Shown here piece by piece: positions 1-7,705 of a stretch of DNA of 64,000 nucleotides. Position 1 is the first letter of the stretch. Each line of letters starts with the position of its first letter. Below the pieces are notes generated by a model. The model had not been told where the DNA came from. It saw nothing but the letters and a program-made list of their open reading frames with translations, and searched no databases. Source of the stretch: Lysinibacillus piscis (GTDB lineage: Bacteria > Bacillota > Bacilli > Bacillales_A > Planococcaceae); the NCBI RefSeq assembly GCF_026012395.1, contig NZ_BRZA01000001.1, positions 558,001-622,000 on the forward strand, given 5' to 3'. Both the position numbers and the translations under genes were made by a program.

Positions 1-78
1 TAGTTTTAACTATTCAAACAGTGCTAAACATCCTCTTAACCTTATAGTAACTCAAAATCTCTCTTTTTCACAGTCCAA

Positions 79-115
79 AAGCCGATACATTTTCCATGTA
101 TCGGCTTATTTTTAT
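79..115. terminator. Bidirectional terminator after rocB-like operon
   Basis: A perfect 12-bp inverted repeat (79-90 with 95-106) has a 4-nt loop. It is T-rich on its plus side and has a short T run on its minus side. It lies just past the stop of the M20 peptidase gene, so it probably ends that operon and may also stop plus-strand transcription from outside the window. Confidence 0.75.
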
Positions 116-117
116 TA

Positions 118-1719
118 CTATAGACTTTTTATTAATGCTTCAAGCATGACTGGCATTTCAGTAAAAGCACTATCGACATGCAGCCTCTCTGTTTTTTGAT
201 GTGGGTCTTTGCCAAATGGTCCTACATTTAATACAGGTCCTTGCAATGCTGTCATCGCATCAAATGGAATACTATATGTTTCACCCCAAACAGGTGTATT
301 TTTTTCAAATGCTATCCAGCCACTTTCGCCATCTGAATAATTTACATAGCTTAAATCACAAATGCCATTAAAGTAATGGATTTGTTCCACTTCATTATGA
401 AATGTTTTTGCCATATCCTGCATCAATGTAATGGCTTGTTGCACAACTGGATGACCAGAAGCATTAATCGCTGGATAATAAGGTGGTGCATATAGTAACA
501 CAGTTGCAGGTGCTAATTCTTGACAGCGAATCATTAATTGATCCACAATGCGAATCGATTTTTCTCGGTCATCCAATTTCCCATTATCTATCACCTGCTG
601 TTTAATCAGTGCTACTTCCTCTGCTCCTAATTTGGCAATAGCATGCTCTAGCAATGCTTCATAACGGATGACTTTGACAGTTCCTACACCTTTGACCTGT
701 TCACGCACACAAATTTGTTGGTAATGCTCATTACAAGCTGCCATTGCTTCCACTGCAACTTGTTCAAAAATATCCATAACCTCTGTCGCCGTCCGCTTCA
801 TTAAAAATACATTATAAAGTGCTGCTGCACGATAGGGTGTTTGTGTCGAATATTCCATTTTCAAATCTTTTAATTGCAAGGACACAGGAAGTGGTGTGCT
901 TTCTCCTAAATCCGTTTCACGAAAAACAGGATTCCATTCCATCTGCTGTGTCATATAAGATGCGATAAAAGTAGCTGTCATTCCTTTTAATGGCTCACCG
1001 ACATGTGTTTCTTTGCCATAAAACAAAGCAGCAGGCATAATTTTCCCAATCGTTCCTGAGTAAACATATTCCTTAATATCTGCTGGTGCTTGAGAGAAAG
1101 ATGGCTCACTATTTAAAAATAATGTATATGTGAGATGATGTTCTTCACGTAATCGCACAAGCTCTACTACCGCTGCACGCATGCCAGCCGAATTGACCTC
1201 TTCATCAGGAACAGCTGTTAATAGTAGATTAATAGGCCATTTTTCCAAGCTCGCCTTTTCAATCAACTGCATATGAAGTGCCAGCCCCATTTTCATATCC
1301 ATTGTGCCACGTCCAAATAAGTATTTACCTGATTGTAAATCAATTTGTGCGGATTCTGGTAAATCTTTAAAATATTTAGGTTCCATCAGCTTTGTCGTTA
1401 GCTCCTCTGGATGGAAGGCAAGTGACTCTAGCTCACCGTATTCCTCCGTATGCACTGTATCGAAATGGCTGATGAGCACAACCGTTTTCGTTGCCTCTGG
1501 GTGCTTATATAAGGCTGTGACAGCGTGCCGTCCTAATCCTGCATCATGTAATTCAATATATTGTGGTTGTTGTTGAAAATAAGAAAGTGTTTGCAATTTA
1601 TCTCTTAGTTTATAAGCAAAGTCATTTTCACCTTTTGTCAATGTTCTACTTTCCCAACTGACAAGTTCACAGAGCAATGCACGTAATGTTTCAGGTGTAT
1701 TCCAAAAATAAGTATTCAT
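118..1719 (-). CDS. rocB: M20-family peptidase, RocB-like arginine utilization protein
   Basis: This 533-residue zinc-dependent amidohydrolase of the M20 family resembles Bacillus RocB in length and motifs. Visible metal-site elements are His85 and Asp87 in SHFDTVH, Asp141 in GRGTMDMK, and the Glu173-Glu174 pair in PDEE. The ATG follows AGGAGAC. It is the last gene of a minus-strand operon after a permease and two guanidine-modifying enzymes, so it probably hydrolyses an amide bond in an arginine-derived compound in the cytoplasm. The exact substrate of RocB is not firmly known, and none of rocA, rocD or rocF is next to it. A terminator follows immediately. Confidence 0.85.
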   Translation of the reverse strand: MNTYFWNTPETLRALLCELVSWESRTLTKGENDFAYKLRDKLQTLSYFQQQPQYIELHDAGLGRHAVTALYKHPEATKTVVLISHFDTVHTEEYGELESLAFHPEELTTKLMEPKYFKDLPESAQIDLQSGKYLFGRGTMDMKMGLALHMQLIEKASLEKWPINLLLTAVPDEEVNSAGMRAAVVELVRLREEHHLTYTLFLNSEPSFSQAPADIKEYVYSGTIGKIMPAALFYGKETHVGEPLKGMTATFIASYMTQQMEWNPVFRETDLGESTPLPVSLQLKDLKMEYSTQTPYRAAALYNVFLMKRTATEVMDIFEQVAVEAMAACNEHYQQICVREQVKGVGTVKVIRYEALLEHAIAKLGAEEVALIKQQVIDNGKLDDREKSIRIVDQLMIRCQELAPATVLLYAPPYYPAINASGHPVVQQAITLMQDMAKTFHNEVEQIHYFNGICDLSYVNYSDGESGWIAFEKNTPVWGETYSIPFDAMTALQGPVLNVGPFGKDPHQKTERLHVDSAFTEMPVMLEALIKSL

Positions 1720-1744
1720 AAAAAGTCTCCTCTTGCTGTTAAAT

Positions 1745-3136
1745 TCATTTATTTGTAGGGGCCTTATATTGTTTACTCAATTTTACTTTAAAGAAAATCA
1801 TACAGGCAATAAAGAAGCCGATACCATAAAGTAAACCAATCAATTGTGTTGGATCGAATGCTAAAAAGACAAGAATCAATACACAAAATGCCATACAAAT
1901 AATCGGTATTAATGGATAATAGGGTGTTTTAAATTTTAAATCCGCTATATTACCACCATTTTGGATAAAATGGCGACGGAACATAAATTGAGATGCACAA
2001 ATCCCCATCCAAGAAATGGTTACGGAAATACCTGCTACAGACATTAAAATAACAAATACTGTATCCGCTTCCATAACGCTTGTTAATAATGATAATAATG
2101 AAAACAACATAGTAAATATCAAAGCATTTAATGGAACTTTATTTTTTGTTAATCGCCCAAACATTTTAGGTGCCATTCCTTCATTCGACATAGACCACAG
2201 TAAACGTGTAGATGCAAAAAGACAAGAGTTACCAACTGATAAAATCGCTGTTAAAATAACAAAATTCATAATATCCGCTGCATACGGCACACCAGCAATT
2301 TTCATTAATGTAACAAACGGACTTTCCAGCAAACCAAGTTCAGATGCTGGGAAAATAGCAGATAATACAATAATAGAAGCAATATAAAAGACAATAATTC
2401 TAAAGATAATCGTACGAATCGCCTTTGGAATATTTTTCTCTGGGTTTTCTGTCTCACCAGCTGCAATACCTACAAGCTCAGACCCTTGATAAGAGAAAAT
2501 AACATTCATCATGGTTACAAAAATAATGGTAATACCTGCTGGGAACCAACCAGATGGTGCTAAATTTGTGAAATGTGGTGTTGGGCGATCTGCTAAAGGA
2601 ATGATGCCAAAGATAGCTGCTACACCGATAATGATAAAGGCAATGACCGCTATAACTTTAATACCAGCAAACCAAAACTCTGCCTCTGCAAAACCTCTTG
2701 TTGTTAAAGCATTTAATATAAATAGCAAAGCCATAAAAATAGCACACCATATCCAAATCGGAATATCAGGGAACCAATGCTGCATTAAAATACCCGCTGC
2801 GGTAAATTCAACACCAGCCGTTGCCGCAGAGCCAACAAAATACATCCAACCTAAAGAGAAGCCTGCTGCTGGGTTAATAAAGCGAGTCGCATATGTTTGA
2901 AAAGAACCTGTTACAGGCATATAAACTGCTAATTCACCAAGACAATTCATCACCATAAATAAAATTAAGCCACCAAATAAATAACCAATTAATGCGCCAC
3001 CAGGTCCAGCCTGATTAATCGTATAGCCAACATTTAAAAATAAGCCTGTCCCAATAACGCCCCCCAGTGATAACATAAGTAAATGGCGACTTTTCATCGA
3101 ACGTTTTAATGTGTGATCATGTTGTTCATTATTCAA
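1745..3136 (-). CDS. APC-family amino acid permease (RocE/GabP-like)
   Basis: This 463-residue integral membrane transporter of the amino acid-polyamine-organocation family has about 12 hydrophobic segments. The conserved N-terminal signature GVIGTGLF sits at residues 26-33. It is similar in length and motifs to Bacillus RocE, RocC and GabP. The likely start is TTG, placed just after a GGGGGAG ribosome site; the next in-frame ATG would cut into the conserved N-terminus. It sits between the dimethylargininase-like gene and the RocB-like gene, so import of arginine or a modified arginine is the likely job. Substrate specificity cannot be read from the sequence. Confidence 0.85.
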   Translation of the reverse strand: MNNEQHDHTLKRSMKSRHLLMLSLGGVIGTGLFLNVGYTINQAGPGGALIGYLFGGLILFMVMNCLGELAVYMPVTGSFQTYATRFINPAAGFSLGWMYFVGSAATAGVEFTAAGILMQHWFPDIPIWIWCAIFMALLFILNALTTRGFAEAEFWFAGIKVIAVIAFIIIGVAAIFGIIPLADRPTPHFTNLAPSGWFPAGITIIFVTMMNVIFSYQGSELVGIAAGETENPEKNIPKAIRTIIFRIIVFYIASIIVLSAIFPASELGLLESPFVTLMKIAGVPYAADIMNFVILTAILSVGNSCLFASTRLLWSMSNEGMAPKMFGRLTKNKVPLNALIFTMLFSLLSLLTSVMEADTVFVILMSVAGISVTISWMGICASQFMFRRHFIQNGGNIADLKFKTPYYPLIPIICMAFCVLILVFLAFDPTQLIGLLYGIGFFIACMIFFKVKLSKQYKAPTNK

Positions 3137-3196
3137 TGTTCTCCCCCTCTTTCTCTATCTATTTCAAAAATATTCTGACATTAAAGCCTTAAATGA

Positions 3197-3225
3197 CCCA
3201 ATCAATGTTTCATCCATTGATTGGG
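3197..3225 (-). terminator. Intra-operon stem-loop between dimethylargininase-like and permease genes
   Basis: A perfect 11-bp stem (CCCAATCAATG at 3197-3207 with its complement at 3215-3225) is followed on the minus strand by only a weak T run. It is probably a partial terminator or an mRNA stabiliser that sets enzyme versus transporter levels. Confidence 0.5.
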
Positions 3226-3234
3226 CATTCTTCA

Positions 3235-4002
3235 TTAAAATCGTAAAGATAAGCAGCTTAAACCGCCATCATGTTTTTGGAATTCTGACATTTCTAATTC
3301 AATTGTTTGATAACCAAGTGCTGTTAACTTGCGATTTGTTTCTGGATAGCCTGCTGGAATAATGACATAATCATTTACTTGAATACAGTTTGCTGAGTAT
3401 TCATCTTCTTTTGGAATCACGATTTTGTCATAAGAAGCAAAAGCAGGATGATTAACAAATTCGCCAGCCAGCACCATACGATTTTCTCCCACATAAGCAA
3501 TACCTGTTTTTAAGTGGAAAAATTCTTTTAATGGGATAATCGTTGCTTCATAGCCTTCTTTTTCGACGATTTCCTTGAATTGACGTGCGCCTTCTTCATT
3601 TGTACGATCCGAAATCCCTACATAAAACTTCTTCTCTGCTTGTAATACATCTCCACCATCAAGTGTACCTGGCGCCTGAATATAGTAAACTTTGTCGTAG
3701 AATTTTTTAACTGCCGGCTCCATCGCTTCAATTTCACGATTACGCGCCGCTGCACCTGGATTTGAAATAATGGCAAATTCGGCTGTTAAAACGGCTGTAT
3801 CTTCAACGAATGTAGAATCTGGGAATGCTTCATCTGCTTCTAATTGTGTGACTTCAACACCACATTTTTTTAATGCTTCTACATATTGTACATGTTGCTT
3901 AAATAATTTTTCTAAAATTGGTTTCCCTAAATCACTTGTTGTTAAGCCATTAATAAAACTATTTCCTGGATTTTTCACGATTACATTTTTAAACATTTTC
4001 AT
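3235..4002 (-). CDS. Dimethylargininase (DDAH-like) hydrolase
   Basis: This 255-residue guanidino-group-modifying enzyme closely matches the dimethylarginine dimethylaminohydrolase subfamily, which releases citrulline from methylated arginine. Family features are visible: FVEDTAV (Glu67, Asp68), GTLDGGD (from 112), catalytic His163 in HLKTG, and catalytic Cys250 in GGLSC six residues from the end. These positions agree with the known His162/Cys249 pair of Pseudomonas DDAH. The next gene upstream ends 8 bases before it, so the two are co-transcribed. An arginine deiminase or citrulline-forming role on a related substrate is possible. ATG codons at 4002 and 3996 both suit the AAGGAG site. Confidence 0.82.
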   Translation of the reverse strand: MKMFKNVIVKNPGNSFINGLTTSDLGKPILEKLFKQHVQYVEALKKCGVEVTQLEADEAFPDSTFVEDTAVLTAEFAIISNPGAAARNREIEAMEPAVKKFYDKVYYIQAPGTLDGGDVLQAEKKFYVGISDRTNEEGARQFKEIVEKEGYEATIIPLKEFFHLKTGIAYVGENRMVLAGEFVNHPAFASYDKIVIPKEDEYSANCIQVNDYVIIPAGYPETNRKLTALGYQTIELEMSEFQKHDGGLSCLSLRF

Positions 4003-4010
4003 CCATCTCC

Positions 4011-4883
4011 TTATCCTCTAATCACTGGGCAAGTTAAGCACGTTGGCCCACCTGTTCCCTTAACTGTAATTTCATCGCCCTTATATTCATACACGCTTGC
4101 ACCCACAGCCTCTAATTGTTGCTTCGTCACTGGATTACCACTTGGAATCACACACAATCTTGGTGCTAGCGCTAATACATTACAGCCAAGCGTATCATAT
4201 TCTTCCTTTGGCACCTCAACTAATTGAATGCCTCGTGCTAGTAACAGTTGGCGGAAAAAGACTGGCATCAAACGTGAATGGACAACAGCTAAATCCTTGT
4301 CCACCATACTAATAAAGGACATCAAGTGTAGACATTCTGCTTCACCTAAATCATGTGGCAACTGTACAACGATAAATTCATCCACCATATCAGCCGTCAT
4401 ATCCTTCAATTGACGAATCGCCTCATCATTTGTACGATAGCCTCTCCCCACAGCTAATGTACGATCATCTAACCAAACAATATCTCCACCATCTGATACA
4501 GCTTCACCAGTTAACTCACCAATAATCGGTATACCTTTTGCTGTTAAAAATTCTTTATAAACAGTCGCTTCTGGCTGTCTTAATGTTTTACCAGACTTTA
4601 AAATAATGGCTCCCTTTGGTGTAAATTTCACTGGATCATGTGCATAAAGCGAATCTAAGCCAACAGTCGCTGATTTTGGTAAATAGTCAATCTGCTCAAC
4701 ATGCTTTTCCAAAATGGCTATAAAATCAGCATATTCATTGACAGCTTCAGCATAATTAGGCTCTGCTAAGTAATTAAATGTTTGCCATTCTGCATGTAAA
4801 TGGTCTTGATTTTGAAATGCCTCTTTCGGATGTTTGACAATCACATGCTTTAATGGAGCATACATAGATGAACAATAATGCAT
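4011..4883 (-). CDS. Arginine deiminase/amidinotransferase-superfamily hydrolase
   Basis: The predicted protein has 290 residues and the same five-bladed guanidino-modifying fold as its neighbour, but it is clearly divergent. Visible catalytic elements are Asp83 in AHDPV, the SDGGD motif at 130-134, His186 in LHLMSF, and Cys282 in GGPTCLTC. I chose the ATG at 4883 because an AAGGAGTG site precedes it; a longer reading frame from 4961 would start inside the promoter. It is the first gene of the operon. Two different guanidino hydrolases plus a permease and an M20 peptidase suggest stepwise breakdown of a substituted arginine. The substrate is unknown. Confidence 0.8.
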   Translation of the reverse strand: MHYCSSMYAPLKHVIVKHPKEAFQNQDHLHAEWQTFNYLAEPNYAEAVNEYADFIAILEKHVEQIDYLPKSATVGLDSLYAHDPVKFTPKGAIILKSGKTLRQPEATVYKEFLTAKGIPIIGELTGEAVSDGGDIVWLDDRTLAVGRGYRTNDEAIRQLKDMTADMVDEFIVVQLPHDLGEAECLHLMSFISMVDKDLAVVHSRLMPVFFRQLLLARGIQLVEVPKEEYDTLGCNVLALAPRLCVIPSGNPVTKQQLEAVGASVYEYKGDEITVKGTGGPTCLTCPVIRG

Positions 4884-4897
4884 TATCCCACTCCTTT

Positions 4898-4933
4898 TTC
4901 CGTTTAACGGAATTGATTTCCGCACAAAGGAAA
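4898..4933. promoter_or_regulatory. Candidate IclR-type operator pair
   Basis: A perfect 15-bp palindrome TTCCGTTTAACGGAA (4898-4912) is followed by an imperfect repeat, TTTCC at 4917-4921 and GGAAA at 4929-4933. Both lie between the predicted minus-strand start point (about 4939) and the first gene, where a bound repressor would block elongation. The divergent IclR-family gene is the obvious candidate binder; that link is inferred. Confidence 0.55.
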
Positions 4934-4945
4934 GTTTATATGAAA

Positions 4946-4974
4946 AATATATTCCTTTCATGCTATACTGTCAA
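4946..4974 (-). promoter_or_regulatory. SigA-type promoter of the guanidino operon
   Basis: On the minus strand a consensus TTGACA (4974-4969) is separated by 17 bp from TATATT (4951-4946). The predicted start point is about 55 bases upstream of the first gene and immediately before the palindromic operators. Confidence 0.7.
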
Positions 4975-4996
4975 TATATTTAGAAAATTTTTATTT

Positions 4997-5025
4997 TTGT
5001 TCAACAGAAGGCTTCTAGGTATAAT
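4997..5025 (+). promoter_or_regulatory. SigA-type promoter of the iclR-family gene
   Basis: TTGTTC (4997-5002), a 17-bp spacer and a consensus TATAAT (5020-5025) lie about 90 bases before the regulator. They are back to back with the operon promoter. Confidence 0.6.
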
Positions 5026-5112
5026 CAATTTTGAAGAGACATTTTATGACGCCATTACATAAGATTTAATTGAATAAACAGTGCTAGATATAATCTAAGG
5101 AGGAAAAGGTAT

Positions 5113-5853
5113 ATGCAATTATTAGAACGTGCAATGATTATTACCAAAATTTTAGCTTCTACAGCTAATATAAATGGTATGTCCATTTCAGAAATATCCA
5201 CTAAATGTGACCTACCGCTAAGTACATTACATAGAATTTTACAAGCCATGATTAAACAAGGCATGGTGACACAAGATAGCAAAACGAAGCACTATCATCT
5301 GGGGACAATATGGATGGAAATTGGCTTACAAGTATACGATACAATGGATTACATCAGCAAAATTAGAATAGAGTTAGAGCAACTAGCTCGATTAGTAGGA
5401 GAAAGTGTTTATTTAAATAAACCTGCTGACTTAGATACGATTATTATCGAAAGAATTGACAACCCTTCCAATCCTATTCGCATTTATGACCAATTAGGCA
5501 TTCGTGTACCTATGCATATCGGAGCAGCAAATAAGGCCATCCTTGCTGCAATGTCGACAAGTCGTGCTAAAGAAATTTTACAGCAGCTTGTTCCAGCAGA
5601 AGAGATTGCACAAATTGAGACGCAGCTTGAGCAAATTAAAACGCAGGGCTTTGCTATTAGTCATGGTGAGCGTACAGCGGGAACTTCTTCTATAGCTGTT
5701 GCGATTTTTAATGGTTTTGGTGAAATTATTGGTGCTGTAAGTATCGGCTTTGTCAGCTTCAATGTATCTCAAGAAAAAATCGATTATCTAGCACAACAGC
5801 TCATAGCAACAGGACAGCAAGTATCTACAAAGCTCGGCTACCGTGGAAAATAA
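5113..5853 (+). CDS. IclR-family transcriptional regulator
   Basis: This 246-residue regulator has an N-terminal winged helix-turn-helix (about residues 5-75; recognition region around LSTLHRILQAM) and a C-terminal effector-binding domain with the family-typical HIGAANKAILAAM stretch near residue 135. A strong AAGGAGGAAAAGG site precedes the ATG. It is divergent from the guanidino-compound operon and separated by about 230 bp holding both promoters and two palindromes. By family precedent it would sense a small catabolite and control that operon. Whether it represses or activates is not certain, but the operators downstream of the start point favour repression. Confidence 0.85.
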   Translation: MQLLERAMIITKILASTANINGMSISEISTKCDLPLSTLHRILQAMIKQGMVTQDSKTKHYHLGTIWMEIGLQVYDTMDYISKIRIELEQLARLVGESVYLNKPADLDTIIIERIDNPSNPIRIYDQLGIRVPMHIGAANKAILAAMSTSRAKEILQQLVPAEEIAQIETQLEQIKTQGFAISHGERTAGTSSIAVAIFNGFGEIIGAVSIGFVSFNVSQEKIDYLAQQLIATGQQVSTKLGYRGK

Positions 5854-5903
5854 ATCCATTATAGGTGTAAAGGTTTTTTTCTTGAAAGGTTATGTGAAAA
5901 CTG

Positions 5904-5932
5904 TTGCACTGAACGTCATGGTATGTTAAATT
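5904..5932 (+). promoter_or_regulatory. Possible rpmB promoter
   Basis: TTGCAC (5904-5909), a 17-bp spacer and TAAATT (5927-5932) lie about 70 bases before rpmB. The -10 is a weak match, so this is a tentative call. Confidence 0.35.
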
Positions 5933-6001
5933 ATTATGGTATGTGAAATACCGAACTGAAATAATTATCTTTCAGCATTAACAGTAAGGAGGAAATATAT
6001 T

Positions 6002-6190
6002 ATGCCAAAACAATGTGTAATCACTGGTCGTAAAACTCGTACTGGTAACAACCGTTCTCATGCTATGAACGCTAACAAACGTACTTGGGGTGCTAACCTT
6101 CAAAAAGTTCGTATTTTAGTAGACGGCAAACCAAAACGTGTATGGGTTTCTGCTCGTGCATTAAAATCAGGTAAAGTTGAGCGCGTTTAA
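6002..6190 (+). CDS. rpmB: 50S ribosomal protein L28
   Basis: This 62-residue basic protein is the full length of bacterial L28, starting [11 protein letters not shown] and ending in the usual [14 protein letters not shown]. It is a structural part of the large ribosomal subunit. A strong AAGGAGG site precedes the ATG. It is transcribed alone and converges on spoVM, as in Bacillus subtilis. No zinc-binding Cys pairs are present apart from the single Cys5, so it is the Cys-minus form. A strong terminator follows. Confidence 0.95.
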   Translation: MPKQCVITGRKTRTGNNRSHAMNANKRTWGANLQKVRILVDGKPKRVWVSARALKSGKVERV

Positions 6191-6206
6191 TCGTCGCTTC
6201 ACAATA

Positions 6207-6239
6207 AAACGGACAGAGAAAGATTCTCTGTCCGTTTTT
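6207..6239 (+). terminator. rpmB terminator
   Basis: A perfect 14-bp stem (6207-6220 with 6224-6237) has a 3-nt loop and runs into a T tract on the plus strand. Confidence 0.9.
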
Positions 6240-6247
6240 ACTTACAC

Positions 6248-6279
6248 AAAAAATCCGACTGTGATTAGTCGGATTTTTT
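6248..6279. terminator. Bidirectional terminator overlapping the spoVM end
   Basis: The stem 6251-6260 with 6267-6276 is flanked by A and T runs on both sides. On the minus strand it encodes the last Ser-Asp of SpoVM and places the stop codon in the loop; it ends the long yicC-to-spoVM transcription unit. Confidence 0.8.
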
Positions 6280-6366
6280 GACTTTCTTGTCTTTTTTAAA
6301 TAGGTTGATGCATGTACGTGTAATGCTACTAACCACTTTTGGTAGCTGGAACGTGTAGACCTTCAA
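6265..6366 (-). CDS. spoVM: Stage V sporulation protein M (SpoVM)
   Basis: This short gene encodes 33 residues and is recognised by synteny (thiN-spoVM-rpmB) and by sequence. Residues shared with the 26-residue Bacillus subtilis peptide include Lys2, Tyr4-Thr5, Leu8-Pro9-Lys10, Ile15, Arg17, Phe23 and Lys25-Asp26. SpoVM is an amphipathic helix that marks the convex forespore membrane and anchors SpoIVA for coat and cortex assembly; Pro9 is known to matter for its placement. The start is TTG at 6366, after a GGGGGAG site (GTG at 6369 is an alternative). Seven extra, mostly Lys/Ser/Asp, C-terminal residues run into the terminator. Confidence 0.85.
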   Translation of the reverse strand: MKVYTFQLPKVVSSITRTCINLFKKDKKVKKSD

Positions 6367-6384
6367 CACTTTCTCCCCCTCACG

Positions 6385-7038
6385 TTAATCTATGCTTCTT
6401 ATCATTAAACATATGCCTTGTGAGAAAGATATAGACCCTGCATCTCCTATTATTTCATTGCTGGTGAACATAGATGTACCTAGTGATATATCTACATCGG
6501 TCGTTTCATATTTAACATGCCGTAATGTGACATTTTTAATCGGCTCTTCATGTGCAAAAAAAGATAAATAACGATAATTTGGATTCGCTGGAATACGATG
6601 TGTACCAGGCATTAAAAATTGCAGGACATTGGTTTGATTCACAATTTTGAACGCAATGTGTGGATACTCCTTTTGTAAACGATAAATCGAACGAATTGCT
6701 GCTTCATAATGATCTAAACGACCACCTGTTACACCTGTTAAAATAATTTCTGTAGGTGCATAGCGAAGTGCCTTAAGCAGCGCTAAATCTGTATCTGTTT
6801 CGTCCTTTTCCTCTTGGAATCGCTCACTGTCATGCGTATGCGTAATCACCAACTGATATTCCTCTGCTGTCAATGAATCAAAGTCACCAACAATAGCATG
6901 TGGCGTAATGCCCTGTTCAATTAAATACAATGCGCCACGATCAGCACCGATAAAATGCACATTTTGCTGTTGCTGATAGGTTGTGAAAGAACAGAGCTCT
7001 CCTTGTGGGCCACCTGCGCAAATCACGACGATAGTCAT
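6385..7038 (-). CDS. thiN: Thiamine diphosphokinase
   Basis: This 217-residue cytoplasmic enzyme transfers pyrophosphate from ATP to thiamine, giving thiamine diphosphate. The family signature GADRGALYL and the metal-binding VGDFDSL are visible near residues 31-57, with TGVTGGRLDH around residue 105. Its start overlaps the rpe stop by 4 bases (ATGA), so it is translationally coupled in the same order as Bacillus yloR-yloS. It is full length for the family. Confidence 0.92.
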   Translation of the reverse strand: MTIVVICAGGPQGELCSFTTYQQQQNVHFIGADRGALYLIEQGITPHAIVGDFDSLTAEEYQLVITHTHDSERFQEEKDETDTDLALLKALRYAPTEIILTGVTGGRLDHYEAAIRSIYRLQKEYPHIAFKIVNQTNVLQFLMPGTHRIPANPNYRYLSFFAHEEPIKNVTLRHVKYETTDVDISLGTSMFTSNEIIGDAGSISFSQGICLMIRSID

Positions 7039-7703
7039 TTTTGTACAGCAGCCTCACCAGCAGCTAAAATTTCCTGTAATGCAGCTGTTCGATCTTCTTT
7101 ACTATAAATCGCCGAACCTGCCACAAAAATAGTTGCTCCTGCTTTTGCACAAGGTACGATTGTTTCAGCCGTAATACCTCCATCAATTTCGATGTCAATA
7201 TTTAAGCCACGTTCTTGAATGATTGTTGCTAATGCTTCAATTTTTGGTACAACAGAGGGAATGAATTTTTGACCACCAAAGCCTGGATTCACGGTCATAA
7301 ATAACACCATATCGATATCCTCTAGCACATGCTGAATTGTCTCAATCGGTGTATGTGGATTTAATACAACCCCCGGCTTCACACCATATGAACGAATCAA
7401 CTGGATTGTACGGTGTAAATGGCGACATGCTTCCACATGCACTGTAATATAATCTGCACCTGCTTTTGCAAATTGTTCAATATACTGATCAGGGTTTTCA
7501 ATCATTAAATGAACATCTAATGGCAATGTTGTTAATGGGCGAATCGCTTCTAATACGATTGCGCCAAATGAAATATTCGGTACGAAATGACCGTCCATTA
7601 CATCAATATGAATTAGTTTTGCGCCTGCTTGTTCTACTTCTTTTACTTCGTCTCCTAATTTAGCGAAATTCGCTGCTAAAATAGATGGTGCGATTTGTAT
7701 CAT
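7035..7703 (-). CDS. rpe: Ribulose-phosphate 3-epimerase
   Basis: This 222-residue TIM-barrel enzyme interconverts ribulose 5-phosphate and xylulose 5-phosphate in the pentose phosphate pathway. Characteristic motifs are visible: SILAANFAKLG, HIDVMDGHFVPNISFG with metal ligands His and Asp, LMIENPDQYI, MTVNPGFGGQKF and EIDGGI. It lies 2 bases after rsgA and overlaps thiN by 4 bases, matching the Bacillus order. Full length, no anomalies seen. Confidence 0.95.
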   Translation of the reverse strand: MIQIAPSILAANFAKLGDEVKEVEQAGAKLIHIDVMDGHFVPNISFGAIVLEAIRPLTTLPLDVHLMIENPDQYIEQFAKAGADYITVHVEACRHLHRTIQLIRSYGVKPGVVLNPHTPIETIQHVLEDIDMVLFMTVNPGFGGQKFIPSVVPKIEALATIIQERGLNIDIEIDGGITAETIVPCAKAGATIFVAGSAIYSKEDRTAALQEILAAGEAAVQK

Positions 7704-7705
7704 CC

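Noticed and set aside
1304-1576. Long antisense open frame over the RocB-like gene
   Set aside because: It is a codon-bias shadow of the real gene, as are the other antisense frames over the permease, kinase, priA and phage genes.
5070-5094. A second TATAAT upstream of the iclR-family gene
   Set aside because: The nearest -35-like TTGAAT is only 13 bp away and the hexamer almost touches the ribosome site. The upstream pair with a 17-bp spacer is much better.
5055-5282. A 75-codon minus-strand frame under the iclR-family start
   Set aside because: It is the antisense shadow of the HTH region; it has no ribosome site and no coding resemblance.
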